Shown: piece after piece, positions 1 to 8,082 of the stretch | Numbering within the stretch: the stretch's first letter is position 1 | Layout: each line of letters begins with the position of its first letter | Source of the DNA: Thermoplasmata archaeon | Lineage (GTDB): Archaea > Thermoplasmatota > Thermoplasmata > Thermoplasmatales > Thermoplasmataceae | DNA length: 23,263 bases | Direction: 5' to 3' | Assembly (NCBI GenBank): GCA_021806355.1 | Contig: JAJZXT010000112.1 | Location: 1-23,263, forward strand | Position numbers and translations under genes: made by a program | Notes under the pieces: model-generated | Seen by the model: only the letters and a program-made list of their open reading frames with translations | What the model was told of the DNA's origin: nothing | Database searches by the model: none

Positions 1-341
1 AGATCCACTGAAATGTCGCTTGAACCGAAAATTAAAATAGATCAATAAATTCTATATATTTCAGCCCAGGCTACCACACTAAAATTAGATTCTAACCATC
101 AGAGATTCACCGCTCTGGTATTAACGCTATTCACAATACAGTTGAATTCTTTGAGTTTAGACACTTAGTCATTGGCCCTATGACACTACGCATGAAATAT
201 GACGGTGAATGGGTTATATTGTCCTTTAGTTTATTAGCAACCTTCATTCAAAGTAAAATTCAGAAACATCTATTCGCCAATGATCTACATCCTTCCAAAA
301 GTGACAAAGAAGGTATAATTATTTCAAGATTATACCATACT
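1..341. other. AT-rich stretch upstream of the HEPN gene, probably eroded coding sequence
   Basis: No convincing gene is seen. One plus-strand frame is open from just after a stop at 93-95 straight into the HEPN gene, but its first ATG is only at 180. The translated part (about residues SGINAIHNTVEFF onward, then a hydrophobic stretch) reads like real protein yet does not fit a HEPN domain. It may be the tail of a decayed gene fused in frame to the HEPN gene. I do not recognise its family. Confidence 0.35.
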
Positions 342-749
342 GTGAACGATTCATCTCATGCATGGTATCAGCAAGGCACCAATGACATAAGCACTGCAAG
401 AAGAATGCTATATGAAGATATTTATTATGCATGTGCCCTGTTTGCTCATCAGGCTGTTGAGAAAATAATGAAGTCTGTTCTATTGGATTCTGGTTTTATT
501 CCACAAAAAACACACGACCTCCTATCACTTGGAAGAACCATTGAAGTTGAACTGAGAGTGTCAATAGATCCAATAATTGACTACTTGAGGGATATAAATC
601 CAAATTATACCATTTCAAAGTGTCCGGATGCTGCAATCGGTATTCCAGCAGATATGTTCACGAAAAAGAGAGCAGAGGAACTCATCCATAGCCCTGAGAA
701 GGTGACATCATGGTGCGATCAATATCTGCACTTAAAGAGAAATTGGTAA
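342..749 (+). CDS. HEPN domain protein (COG2250-like), orphan
   Basis: HEPN proteins are small all-helical proteins, often one half of a HEPN/nucleotidyltransferase toxin-antitoxin pair. The sequence shows the family pattern in order: WYQQGTNDISTAR in helix 1, an AHQAVEK motif with following KSVLL in helix 2, KTHDLLSLGR, then a tyrosine/CPD segment and a final helix RAEELIH. The last could supply an R-x5-H ribonuclease motif, but it is not in the usual sequence setting. I chose the GTG at 342, which gives 135 residues, the normal family length. An ATG at 180 in the same frame would add 54 residues that do not belong to the fold. No intact nucleotidyltransferase partner lies beside it; the frames just downstream are broken. 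The family call is firm; activity as a toxin is inferred and uncertain. Confidence 0.75.
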   Translation: MNDSSHAWYQQGTNDISTARRMLYEDIYYACALFAHQAVEKIMKSVLLDSGFIPQKTHDLLSLGRTIEVELRVSIDPIIDYLRDINPNYTISKCPDAAIGIPADMFTKKRAEELIHSPEKVTSWCDQYLHLKRNW

Positions 750-970
750 GAGGTCAATGTCTCAGAAATTTCTGGATATCCTGAAATATGGACACCCCCT
801 TTGATCTTGTAGGTGAACCAGGGATAGCAGGCGTCATTTAGAAACTGATGAAATACAAGGAACAAGATCACAATGCGCATTCTGCATTTCCGGAATGATG
901 CCCGCATAATTTTCATCAAGGTCAAGAACCTAAGCAATTAATTTTAATAATGATTTCCATTCAAAATAAG
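710..970 (+). other. Broken coding remnant / intergenic stretch after the HEPN gene
   Basis: An ATG at 710 overlaps the end of the HEPN gene and opens a 24-codon frame (MVRSISALKEKLVRGQC...) that stops at 782-784. Further short protein-like pieces follow in other frames up to about 930. The overlap arrangement is what a co-transcribed partner gene would show, so this could be the remnant of a HEPN partner. No nucleotidyltransferase GSxxxG motif is visible, so that identity is a guess. Confidence 0.25.
942..951 (+). promoter_or_regulatory. TATA-like box for the epimerase gene
   Basis: TTTTAATAAT lies about 25 bases ahead of an ATG at 971, the archaeal distance for a leaderless transcript. It places the likely 5' end of the mRNA at or next to a tiny 11-codon frame (971-1006) that precedes and overlaps the epimerase start. 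Confidence 0.45.
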
Positions 971-990
971 ATGGTTGACGAAATTGGAGG

Positions 991-1833
991 ATGGTGTGTT
1001 GTTTGAGTAAGACAAATTTAATTGCAAAAGAAAATTCATGGGCAAGAATCAACGAGCTTGGTCTTCACATAGAAGAGCTAGTATTGGACGGGAAGAATAT
1101 ATTGAAGAAATCGGAAGACGGTCATCAAACGCATGGAGGCTGTGCATTCCTGATACCATATGCCAACCGAATCAGGAACGGGTCATACTATCTTGGTAAT
1201 GAAAGGTATGAACTGACCAGGAATGCGGAAGGAAATTCCATTCATGGATTCGGCAAAGACTTAACCTGGGCAATAAAGAAGAATACTGAAGGTAGCATTG
1301 AGGGAAGCTGCCTGGCAAAGGGGGAAGGATATCCGTTTGATCTTCAGTCAGCGATTTCCATGACAATAGAAAGAACATCGCTCAGGATAGAAATGAGATT
1401 CAGGAACAACGATAACAAGAATATTCCACTATCTCCGGGTGCGCATCCATATTTCCTTATATCCCACGATTGGAAGGTTCATTTCGAAAGTCCAATTGAG
1501 GAGGTAGAATATGCTGAAAAATACTTTCCAAATGGCAATCTATTGAATGTCGAAGAACCTGAAACAAGCATTAACGGAAAAACAGCATGGGATAACTGCT
1601 TCAAAGGTGGAGGGAGCATCACACTAAAAGACTCACTCAAATCAGTAATTATCAAGCGCATCAACATGGGCTATTTTGTCATGTATAATGGGATTTATTC
1701 GGAAAGAAAGTCAGTTGCCATTGAACCAATGGTTGCCCCGCCAGATTCATTCAATAACGGAATATCTCTTGTAATGTTGAAACCGGGCGAGGAATTCAGG
1801 TGCGGTTTTGAAATAATAATTGGCCCACCTTAG
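991..1833 (+). CDS. Aldose 1-epimerase (galactose mutarotase) family protein
   Basis: Members of this beta-sandwich family interconvert alpha and beta anomers of aldoses in the cytoplasm; some act on sugar phosphates. Visible family marks are NRIRNG (about residues 59-64), the catalytic-type His in SIHGFG (H85), a second His in SPGAHPYF (H152), and IEPMVAPPDSFNNG near residue 250, whose Glu is the expected base. The 280-residue length is slightly short but normal for archaeal forms. The start is ambiguous: ATG 991 and GTG 994 sit right against a GGAGG (986-990), while TTG 1003 is 12 bases behind it and overlaps the stop of a small upstream frame. It runs convergent with the DUF92 gene, 16 bases apart. 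No sugar pathway genes are adjacent, so the substrate is unknown. Confidence 0.88.
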   Translation: MVCCLSKTNLIAKENSWARINELGLHIEELVLDGKNILKKSEDGHQTHGGCAFLIPYANRIRNGSYYLGNERYELTRNAEGNSIHGFGKDLTWAIKKNTEGSIEGSCLAKGEGYPFDLQSAISMTIERTSLRIEMRFRNNDNKNIPLSPGAHPYFLISHDWKVHFESPIEEVEYAEKYFPNGNLLNVEEPETSINGKTAWDNCFKGGGSITLKDSLKSVIIKRINMGYFVMYNGIYSERKSVAIEPMVAPPDSFNNGISLVMLKPGEEFRCGFEIIIGPP

Positions 1834-1849
1834 TTGAAATTGGCAGCAA

Positions 1850-2584
1850 TCAAATTGTCGCATTCCAGTATAAGACTGGAAGAGCGATCATCAAGGTAAA
1901 AAGTACTGAAAGGAAATTTACCTGTCCTTTGGAAAGTTTACCTTTATTTTCAAGAAGAGCACCTAGTACACTGTCGATCTGGCAACCTATGAATCCAAAA
2001 ACGGTTATCAGCAGCAATGCAAAAAGGGAAGCGTCACCGATCTTAAGAAGAACATAACTCAAGGCAATAATAAATGCTCCCGCTATTGCAGACAACTCTC
2101 CAAGTACGGATATTCCCCCGTTGATACCCCGATGGGTTCTCTGGAATGAGGTAATCATTATAACCTTTGGATCAAGAACGCCAATTTCTGATGCAAAAGT
2201 GTCTGAAGCTACAACTGCGAAAGATATTGCAAACAATTCAAAATACTTCAGAAGATATGGATCAGCAAGATGGAAAATCGCTATCGTTCCGCCAATTACC
2301 CCTGCATACAGGACGTTCTTTATCCTGCGCTCACCCATGTCACCTTCCTGCATTTTTATCTTCTTCTTTTCAGCAAATCTATATTTTGTTGCAGCGAACG
2401 ATACAAGTGCAAAAACTACAAGAAGTATCAGCCATGTGAAATAACCGGCAAAGTCCACAATCACGCCAAGGATCAGGGCAGCTATCCCACCCTTAAGATC
2501 AAAAATGTGAAATTTTTGAGAGGCAAAAAAAAGAGCTACCAGCACCAATATAGAGAGAGTAATATACGCAAAAGAATAGCTCAA
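1850..2584 (-). CDS. DUF92 family integral membrane protein (TMEM19/VTE6-like)
   Basis: This polytopic membrane protein has five to seven hydrophobic segments and the DUF92 (TIGR00297, COG1836) marks: GERRIKNVL at residues 84-92, DTFASEIG at 128-135 and RGINGGIS at 152-159. The plant relative VTE6 is a phytyl-phosphate kinase, so an isoprenyl-phosphate kinase role in lipid salvage is possible here; in archaea this remains inference. The start is a TTG at 2584, because no in-frame ATG occurs before residue 78 and the N-terminal hydrophobic helix is needed. It follows pdxS by 28 bases on the same strand and is probably co-transcribed with it. Confidence 0.85.
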   Translation of the reverse strand: MSYSFAYITLSILVLVALFFASQKFHIFDLKGGIAALILGVIVDFAGYFTWLILLVVFALVSFAATKYRFAEKKKIKMQEGDMGERRIKNVLYAGVIGGTIAIFHLADPYLLKYFELFAISFAVVASDTFASEIGVLDPKVIMITSFQRTHRGINGGISVLGELSAIAGAFIIALSYVLLKIGDASLFALLLITVFGFIGCQIDSVLGALLENKGKLSKGQVNFLSVLFTLMIALPVLYWNATI

Positions 2585-2612
2585 TTTTATTTCCCCAATA
2601 AGTTATAGAAAA

Positions 2613-3623
2613 TTAGAGGCCCCTTTCCTGGAGCCTTTGTTCCTTTGCAATAGTATCCATGGAGATTCCCTCCATTGGCACAAGGCCAGTGGATACGGTA
2701 CCTATAAGCCGATAATCCTCAAAATTCTCCACAGCCTCTACAATTGACCTTGCCATTTTTATCTGATCAGGCGATTTGAATATTCCACTTCCTACAAATA
2801 CTCCATCCATTCCAAGCTTCATCATCAATGCAGCATCAGATGGGGTTGATACCCCTCCGGCTGCAAAATTTACAAGCGGAAGTCTTCCCAATCTCTTGAT
2901 ATCTTTCAAAGTATTGGTTATTTCGTTTACTATCTGGTCAAAGCTGTAGCCATAGAAGAGGTCTGCATCAGGAGGTTCTATATCCTTTGGGAATAACGAT
3001 TGAACTACCTCAGTTCGAAGGGTTTCATATGGTTGGGCTATGGCAACAGCCATTTTTGAGATCTTATCGTTTCCCATTAATCTTATAACCTTGATTCCCT
3101 CATTTACTGCGCGTATATGCCTGACGGCTTCAACCACATTTCCAGTGCCGGCTTCCCCTTTTGTTCGTATCATGGCTGCTCCCTCGAATATCCTTCTTAC
3201 TGCTTCAGGGAGGTTCCTTGCGCCGCACACTGTGGGTATCTTGTATTCCCTTTTATTTACGTGGAAATACGGGTCTGCAGGTGTTAAAACCTCGCTCTCA
3301 TCGAGCATGTCAACGCCGAGAGCTTCCAGAACATGCCCTTCACTTATATGTCCGATTCTAACCTTTGCCATTACAGGAATTGTAACTGAATCTATTATTT
3401 CCTTAACTTTGGAAGGATCTGCCATTCTTGCAACACCTCCTGCTGCCCTGATATCTGATGGAACTTTTTCCAGTGCCATAACTGCAACAGCACCGGCTGA
3501 TTCAGCTATTCTTGCCTGATCCGCATTCGTGACATCCATTATTACTCCACCTTTTGTCATCTTTGCGAATCCGCTTTTGAGAAGTTCCTCACCGAATTTC
3601 AATTCGGATAAATTTAACGCCAT
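2613..3623 (-). CDS. pdxS: Pyridoxal 5'-phosphate synthase subunit PdxS
   Basis: PdxS is the (beta/alpha)8 synthase that builds PLP from ribose 5-phosphate, glyceraldehyde 3-phosphate and ammonia in the DXP-independent vitamin B6 pathway; the ammonia comes from the glutaminase PdxT. Characteristic sequence includes GGVIMDVTNADQARIAESAG near the N-terminus (active-site Asp about 30), VMAKVRIGH with the Schiff-base lysine K87, RTKGEAGTGN with the second lysine K155, and the phosphate-binding FAAGGVSTPSDAALMM and FVGSGIF. I chose ATG 3623 (336 residues, the family length). The frame is open to another start at 3674, but a good TATA box lies between the two at the right distance from 3623. No pdxT gene is in this window. 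Identification is very secure. Confidence 0.97.
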   Translation of the reverse strand: MALNLSELKFGEELLKSGFAKMTKGGVIMDVTNADQARIAESAGAVAVMALEKVPSDIRAAGGVARMADPSKVKEIIDSVTIPVMAKVRIGHISEGHVLEALGVDMLDESEVLTPADPYFHVNKREYKIPTVCGARNLPEAVRRIFEGAAMIRTKGEAGTGNVVEAVRHIRAVNEGIKVIRLMGNDKISKMAVAIAQPYETLRTEVVQSLFPKDIEPPDADLFYGYSFDQIVNEITNTLKDIKRLGRLPLVNFAAGGVSTPSDAALMMKLGMDGVFVGSGIFKSPDQIKMARSIVEAVENFEDYRLIGTVSTGLVPMEGISMDTIAKEQRLQERGL

Positions 3624-3649
3624 ATCGATCACATTCTTATTGTTAGTTT

Positions 3650-3659
3650 CTATAAAAAG
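3650..3659 (-). promoter_or_regulatory. TATA box of pdxS
   Basis: On the minus strand the sequence TTTTTATAG is followed 26 bases later by ATG 3623. This predicts an almost leaderless pdxS transcript that starts independently of the upstream ior genes, within the 48-base gap between the exporter gene and pdxS. Confidence 0.65.
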
Positions 3660-3670
3660 TTGTCTTTCAA

Positions 3671-4276
3671 TCACAACGAGGGCGGTAGCAATTTTAGGAT
3701 CATCAACGCCTCATAAAAGAAAATTATAGAGAATATTATAAGTATTGATGAACTGAAGTCAATGAGATATCTTCTCAATTTCTCACCATACTTAATGTAC
3801 GAATAATATACTATCAGAGTAATGAAAAATATCCATATTGCGATTCCAAAAAAGAAGAAATAAAAAAGGTACAGGCCAAACGCCGCAAAAATTGCAAGTC
3901 CCGCACTCAACCACCAAACGATCTGGTATGGGTTCAGAAGGCCCGTTCCAAGACCCTTGAAATATCCGCCCAGGGATGATACCCCATCATTCTTGTCATC
4001 GTGCTTCTTTTTCATTCCAATAGCAATGTATAAAAACAAAATGGCTCCACCAATATATATCACCGGAAGAAAATACGAGAAATTCACAGACTTTTGAAAG
4101 AAAAAAATAAGGATCATGAAAATGAAATCTGCTGTCATAGCCCCGAAGCCTATTTTTGCACCTTCATAGAAAGATTTTGTTGATCTGTCAATGATCATGG
4201 AATTTATTGGCCCTGGGGGTGCCGCCATTGAGAAACCTAGAAATACTCCAAGCAGCGCTATCAAATAGTAATTCAA
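3671..4276 (-). CDS. LysE family amino-acid exporter
   Basis: LysE/RhtB-type permeases export amino acids by proton exchange at the cytoplasmic membrane. The protein has about six membrane segments in 201 residues, the normal size, and the N-terminal family motif GFSMAAPPGPINSMII (residues 14-29). A charged loop (KKKHDDKND, about residues 88-96) separates the two halves, and LGTGLLNPYQIVWW carries the second conserved Asn-Pro. The start is a TTG at 4276; no earlier or nearby ATG keeps the first helix. It lies 22 bases after iorB on the same strand, so it probably belongs to the ior transcript. Position beside an aryl-pyruvate oxidoreductase hints at an aromatic or branched amino acid substrate, but this is inference. 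Confidence 0.85.
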   Translation of the reverse strand: MNYYLIALLGVFLGFSMAAPPGPINSMIIDRSTKSFYEGAKIGFGAMTADFIFMILIFFFQKSVNFSYFLPVIYIGGAILFLYIAIGMKKKHDDKNDGVSSLGGYFKGLGTGLLNPYQIVWWLSAGLAIFAAFGLYLFYFFFFGIAIWIFFITLIVYYSYIKYGEKLRRYLIDFSSSILIIFSIIFFYEALMILKLLPPSL

Positions 4277-4298
4277 TTTTTTGCGATATTATCCTGCG

Positions 4299-4964
4299 TT
4301 AAAGAGTTTTTTGCGAATGAAGTTTTTTCTTTTCTTCCTCTTCATACTTTATGAGGCTTTCATTGAGTTTCCTCAGGCTGAACCTGGTTTTTTCAAGCGA
4401 ACCCAGTTCAAAAGCCCTATGGTTCATCAACATGGCATTCCCTGAAAACATTGAATCTATCGCATTCAGGAAATCAGAGTCTTTAAACAGCGTCTCCTCA
4501 CGGCTTGAAAGAAATCCAAGGATAACTGAATTTGAAGTTCGCTTGTCTCCAGCTTCCATTGCTATCAATTCAGCATCTATCTCGTATATCTTCAACTTCT
4601 TCGCAGCTTCGTCAAGTGTTTCATTGAAATCAGGGTATTCTTCCCCCCTCATGCTCAGGCTCACAGGCGTAAGTTTTTCCTTCGATAAGATCACAAGGGA
4701 ACCTGTCTTCATTCTTGGAATATTCCTGACTCCCTCCATATACTCAAGTCCAATCAGCAGATCTCCTTCGCCATTGGGAATTATAGGTCCGCTGACGTCG
4801 CCTATCCTCACCTCAACCGATACAGATCCACCTCTCTGGGCAAGTCCGTGTATCTCTGACATCACAACATTCAGGCCAGCATGGATGGCGGCTTTCGAGA
4901 TTAGGCTGCCGCATGTCACGACGCCCTGTCCTCCTATTCCAGCGATTATAATGTTATACTTCAT
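4299..4964 (-). CDS. iorB: Indolepyruvate:ferredoxin oxidoreductase, beta subunit
   Basis: IorB is the gamma-type (pyruvate ferredoxin oxidoreductase gamma-like) partner of IorA, needed for CoA-dependent oxidation of aryl-pyruvates. The N-terminal GIGGQGVVTCGSLISKAA and the segment SEIHGLAQRGGSVSVEVRIG are diagnostic of this subunit family. Length 221 residues is typical. Its ATG lies inside the end of iorA (11-base overlap), which means co-transcription and probably translational coupling. The C-terminus ends in a lysine- and glutamate-rich tail (YEEEEKKKL) without special features. Assignment is secure. Confidence 0.95.
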   Translation of the reverse strand: MKYNIIIAGIGGQGVVTCGSLISKAAIHAGLNVVMSEIHGLAQRGGSVSVEVRIGDVSGPIIPNGEGDLLIGLEYMEGVRNIPRMKTGSLVILSKEKLTPVSLSMRGEEYPDFNETLDEAAKKLKIYEIDAELIAMEAGDKRTSNSVILGFLSSREETLFKDSDFLNAIDSMFSGNAMLMNHRAFELGSLEKTRFSLRKLNESLIKYEEEEKKKLHSQKTL

Positions 4965-6819
4965 GGTTTTTCACCTTGATTGCTTTGTACGGGCAAACGT
5001 ATATTTCAGCACAAACTCCACAGCCGTCACAGAGGGTTGCATTTATTTTTATATTTCCCTGTTCAATATACAGTGCCGGGCAGGAAAAGTTCTCTACGCA
5101 GTTCATGCATTTATTGCATGCCTCCTGATCAACCTCATACAATTTCATCGTTCCATTTTTCCGGGCGCGCTTGTCGCTCAGGATTGCGCATTCACCGCGT
5201 GCAACTATAACAGAAACACCCTTCCTCTTGAGGGCTGATGTTACACTTCGCAGAACTCCCCCAACATCGAAGGAATTCACCGTCACCAAATCTTCTACGC
5301 CCACCGACCTGACAATACCCTCAATTGATATCCCGTTGTAACCGTGTGATGAATCGGATATTCCAGGGTTTGGCTGATGGCCGGTCATGGCAGTTGTAGA
5401 ATTATCCAAAATGATAAGCTTGAAGCTATTTCCGTTATGGACTGCGTTGATGAGAGGTGGAATCCCGGAATGGAAGAAAGTGGAATCTCCAATAAACGCA
5501 ATGATGGATTGATCTGTCACTTTGGAAAAGCCATTGGCCATACCTTCAGAAGAACCCATGCTCAACAACAGATCCGAAGTTTCGAAGGGCTGGTAAATTC
5601 CCAGTGAATAGCACCCAATGTCTGATGAGAATATAGGATCCTTCACGTTCGACAATTTCATCGCCCGTTTAACAGAATAATAGACTGAACGGTGTGGGCA
5701 TCCCGGGCAGAGCACAGGCGGCCTCTGGGGCAATGAATCCACATATGCCACCTTTTCAGGGGGCGTGATCTCAAGAAGTGGGAGCAATGCAGAAGCTACA
5801 ATATCCTCATTGAATTCATAATATGGAGGGAGTTCATCGGTAGTCTTGCCGTGGATTATGGATGAAGAACCAATCTCGTGGGCAATCTTCAGGATTTCAT
5901 TTTCCATTATTGGATCAAGTTCCTCCACAATGAGCACATTCTTGTTCTGTCTCAAGAATTCAGCAATCTTTTCTTTTGGCAAGGGATTGGTAAGTGACAA
6001 TTTTAGCACGTTCAGGTTCAGTCCATAGCCGGCGATTATATCCTTGATGTATGTGTAAGAAATGCCGCTGGTGATCACTCCTGCCAAATTCTTGCCGGGG
6101 ATTTCGAAATTGAATGGAGAGGATTCAGATTCCTTCTCGATTATTTCCATCTTCTTTAAGAGTTCCACTTTAAGCCTCCTGGAATTTACCGGAAGAGCGT
6201 TAAACTGGTGCTTATCGCTCTTAAAATATCCCTTAGCAATTATATCATTAGCATTAGAAGTCTCAACCATTCCCCTTTGATGGGATACCCTTGTCGTAGT
6301 TCTGAACATAACCGGGATCGAAAACTTTTCGGACAATTCAAAGGCATATTTTATCAAGTCCTTGCATTCCTGCGGTGTGGATGGTTCTATCAGAGGAATG
6401 TGCGCAAACCTGGCATAGTTTCTATTATCCTGTTCATTCTGTGAGGAAAACATTGACGGGTCATCAGCTGTCATAATGACCATGCCTGCTCTCACGCCGG
6501 TATAAGCAATGCTCATCATCGGATCGGATGCAACGTTCATTCCAACATGCTTCATGAAGACAAAGGATTTCACCCCTGAAACCGATGCCGCAAAAGCGCT
6601 TTCCAACGCAACTTTTTCATTCACGGAAAATTCGAATTTAATGCCAATCTTTTCTTGGATCTGGTAAAGGGTATCGCCAACCTCACTCGAAGGCGTGCCT
6701 GGATATGTGGATGCATACCCAACACCCGCTTCGATAAGGCCTCTCACGATAGCTTCATTCCCTAGAAGAAATAATTGATTGCCACCCTTCTTTTCAATAA
6801 GCGGATCAAAGACATTCAC
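4954..6819 (-). CDS. iorA: Indolepyruvate:ferredoxin oxidoreductase, alpha subunit
   Basis: IorA carries thiamine pyrophosphate and iron-sulfur clusters and, with IorB, converts indole-, phenyl- and hydroxyphenyl-pyruvate to the acyl-CoA with reduction of ferredoxin, the step after transamination in aromatic amino acid breakdown. Seen in order: YPGTPSSEV (39-47) and the NEKVALESAFAASVSG segment of the pyrimidine domain, VLCPGCPHRSVYY in the middle, the TPP/Mg motif GDSTFFHSG followed by ILDNSTTAMTGHQPNPG, and a C-terminal ferredoxin-like domain with two CxxCxxCx5CP sets (C568/571/574/580 and C597/600/603/609). Length 621 is normal. The start is GTG 6819, without a Shine-Dalgarno sequence; a weak TTATTAG element about 25 bases upstream fits a leaderless promoter. 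First gene of the ior-exporter unit. Confidence 0.96.
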   Translation of the reverse strand: MNVFDPLIEKKGGNQLFLLGNEAIVRGLIEAGVGYASTYPGTPSSEVGDTLYQIQEKIGIKFEFSVNEKVALESAFAASVSGVKSFVFMKHVGMNVASDPMMSIAYTGVRAGMVIMTADDPSMFSSQNEQDNRNYARFAHIPLIEPSTPQECKDLIKYAFELSEKFSIPVMFRTTTRVSHQRGMVETSNANDIIAKGYFKSDKHQFNALPVNSRRLKVELLKKMEIIEKESESSPFNFEIPGKNLAGVITSGISYTYIKDIIAGYGLNLNVLKLSLTNPLPKEKIAEFLRQNKNVLIVEELDPIMENEILKIAHEIGSSSIIHGKTTDELPPYYEFNEDIVASALLPLLEITPPEKVAYVDSLPQRPPVLCPGCPHRSVYYSVKRAMKLSNVKDPIFSSDIGCYSLGIYQPFETSDLLLSMGSSEGMANGFSKVTDQSIIAFIGDSTFFHSGIPPLINAVHNGNSFKLIILDNSTTAMTGHQPNPGISDSSHGYNGISIEGIVRSVGVEDLVTVNSFDVGGVLRSVTSALKRKGVSVIVARGECAILSDKRARKNGTMKLYEVDQEACNKCMNCVENFSCPALYIEQGNIKINATLCDGCGVCAEIYVCPYKAIKVKNHEV

Positions 6820-6885
6820 TATCTATAAGTGGCGGAATACTAATAACGCTTATGCTTGAAATATTAAGTGTGTTACATATTGACA

Positions 6886-8043
6886 CTAAGGATTAGATGA
6901 TAACTCTTTGTTTCTAACCAGTATTTTTTTATAATCAAAATTTGTAAAATAATAAGCGAGCAGTGAAAAACAGATCATCAGTAGCGGCAGGCCCGTATTT
7001 GGATCGGTGCCGTAACCGCTGATTATTCCAAAATCCTGGCCCACCCACCATGCAAAAAATATTACTGGAATGCTCACAATCGGTGCAATATAGGGCCTTA
7101 CTATCCAGAAGATTGCCGCAAGCAAGAAGCAGGCTGAAAAGAGAATATTCCAATAGAAATCGTACTTGATGAAAGAATCAGTGAAATAAATGAAGCTTTC
7201 TGCAAGGATTTTAGGCTGATAGAGAAATATGAGATTATATGGAATCCTTGACAGCGAATATCCGGACCAGAAATCAGAGGCGGGCAAGACCTCGAAAGCA
7301 AATGATATGATGAAAATTGATGCCATCAGGGGCGGAATCAGTTTTTCTATTCTCCATCCCAAAATGCTGACCAATACGAAAACTGAGATAAAGAAATAGA
7401 TCAGCGCTGAACCCGGCAAACCAGATAGAAAGCTTGAACCTGCATTGAATATGCCGCCAAACCCCTCCCCAAATACCCAGACTGCGAATGCCCATGCTGC
7501 AGAAAGCACCAGAACAAGCATTGTTGATCTTCGATTCAGATCCAGGATCAGGCCTATTCCCAAAAATAGCTGTATTACGGAAGCTATTGCGTTGTACAAT
7601 ACAGGATGAGTTGCCCAAATATTGTATCCGAATAGAACTATGTTATAAACTCCCGAAGTTGATGAACTCAGTGTGGGCTGGAGGACATAAGGCAGGAATA
7701 CATATGGCATTTCCGGCTGCAATTGCAGTATTCCGTCTATAAGCCATAGAATGCCCAAGGATATTTTTAGGAATCTTGCCACTTGCCCATAAGGCTCACT
7801 GTAAATTTTGCCCTGCCGCATCAAATACACAGCAAGGGTCACTATTATCATTCCAAAAAATACATAGGAATAAAGGGTCAGAGTCAAATGCCCCGGAATT
7901 TTATACAGTTCATAATCACCATAAAAAAGAGCGGATAAAGTCAAAACACCAATAACTATCAAAAAGATTTTTATCAAAACTATGCCCGTACTTCCCTTTA
8001 AACCAACCGAATTTTGACTCACGCTATCCTTATTTGGATACAT
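6886..8043 (-). CDS. Polytopic membrane protein of unknown function
   Basis: I do not recognise a named gene. The 385 residues hold about nine or ten hydrophobic segments with short polar loops. Recognisable patterns are LGILWLIDGILQLQPEMP (about residue 95 on) and VWVFGEGFGGIF followed by SGLPGSALIYF (about residue 190 on). The WxxGExxGG...GxPGSALIY arrangement also occurs in uncharacterised bacterial integral membrane proteins as I recall them, so this is likely an old, conserved family rather than an orphan. A DoxX-like relationship is possible but unproved. ATG 8043 lies about 28 bases behind a TATA-like box, so it is probably leaderless and single. The gene ends 66 bases from iorA, in the same direction. 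Confidence 0.75.
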   Translation of the reverse strand: MYPNKDSVSQNSVGLKGSTGIVLIKIFLIVIGVLTLSALFYGDYELYKIPGHLTLTLYSYVFFGMIIVTLAVYLMRQGKIYSEPYGQVARFLKISLGILWLIDGILQLQPEMPYVFLPYVLQPTLSSSTSGVYNIVLFGYNIWATHPVLYNAIASVIQLFLGIGLILDLNRRSTMLVLVLSAAWAFAVWVFGEGFGGIFNAGSSFLSGLPGSALIYFFISVFVLVSILGWRIEKLIPPLMASIFIISFAFEVLPASDFWSGYSLSRIPYNLIFLYQPKILAESFIYFTDSFIKYDFYWNILFSACFLLAAIFWIVRPYIAPIVSIPVIFFAWWVGQDFGIISGYGTDPNTGLPLLMICFSLLAYYFTNFDYKKILVRNKELSSNP

Positions 8044-8065
8044 GGTTTAAACTTAAATCTTGCCC

Positions 8066-8076
8066 CTAAAAATTAA
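8066..8076 (-). promoter_or_regulatory. TATA-like box for the membrane protein gene
   Basis: On the minus strand TTAATTTTTAG is centred about 28 bases before ATG 8043. A plus-strand AT-rich element TTTAAACTTAAAT (8046-8058) lies in the same stretch, about 31 bases before ATG 8083, so the region could drive divergent transcription. Confidence 0.4.
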
Positions 8077-8082
8077 GCACTG

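Noticed and set aside
719..937. 72-codon minus-strand frame between the HEPN and epimerase genes
   Set aside because: No promoter or ribosome site, odd composition and no family; the plus strand there better fits a decayed gene.
3040..3519. 159-codon plus-strand frame opposite pdxS
   Set aside because: Shadow of pdxS; composition is that of a reversed alanine- and valine-rich gene.
4351..5238. Long plus-strand open frame of 295 codons opposite iorB and iorA
   Set aside because: It is a shadow of strongly supported genes on the other strand; the translation is serine-rich and without domain signs.
6867..6887. AGTGT...ACACT inverted repeat between iorA and the membrane protein gene
   Set aside because: Only five base pairs with a ten-base loop and no T-run; not convincing as terminator or operator.
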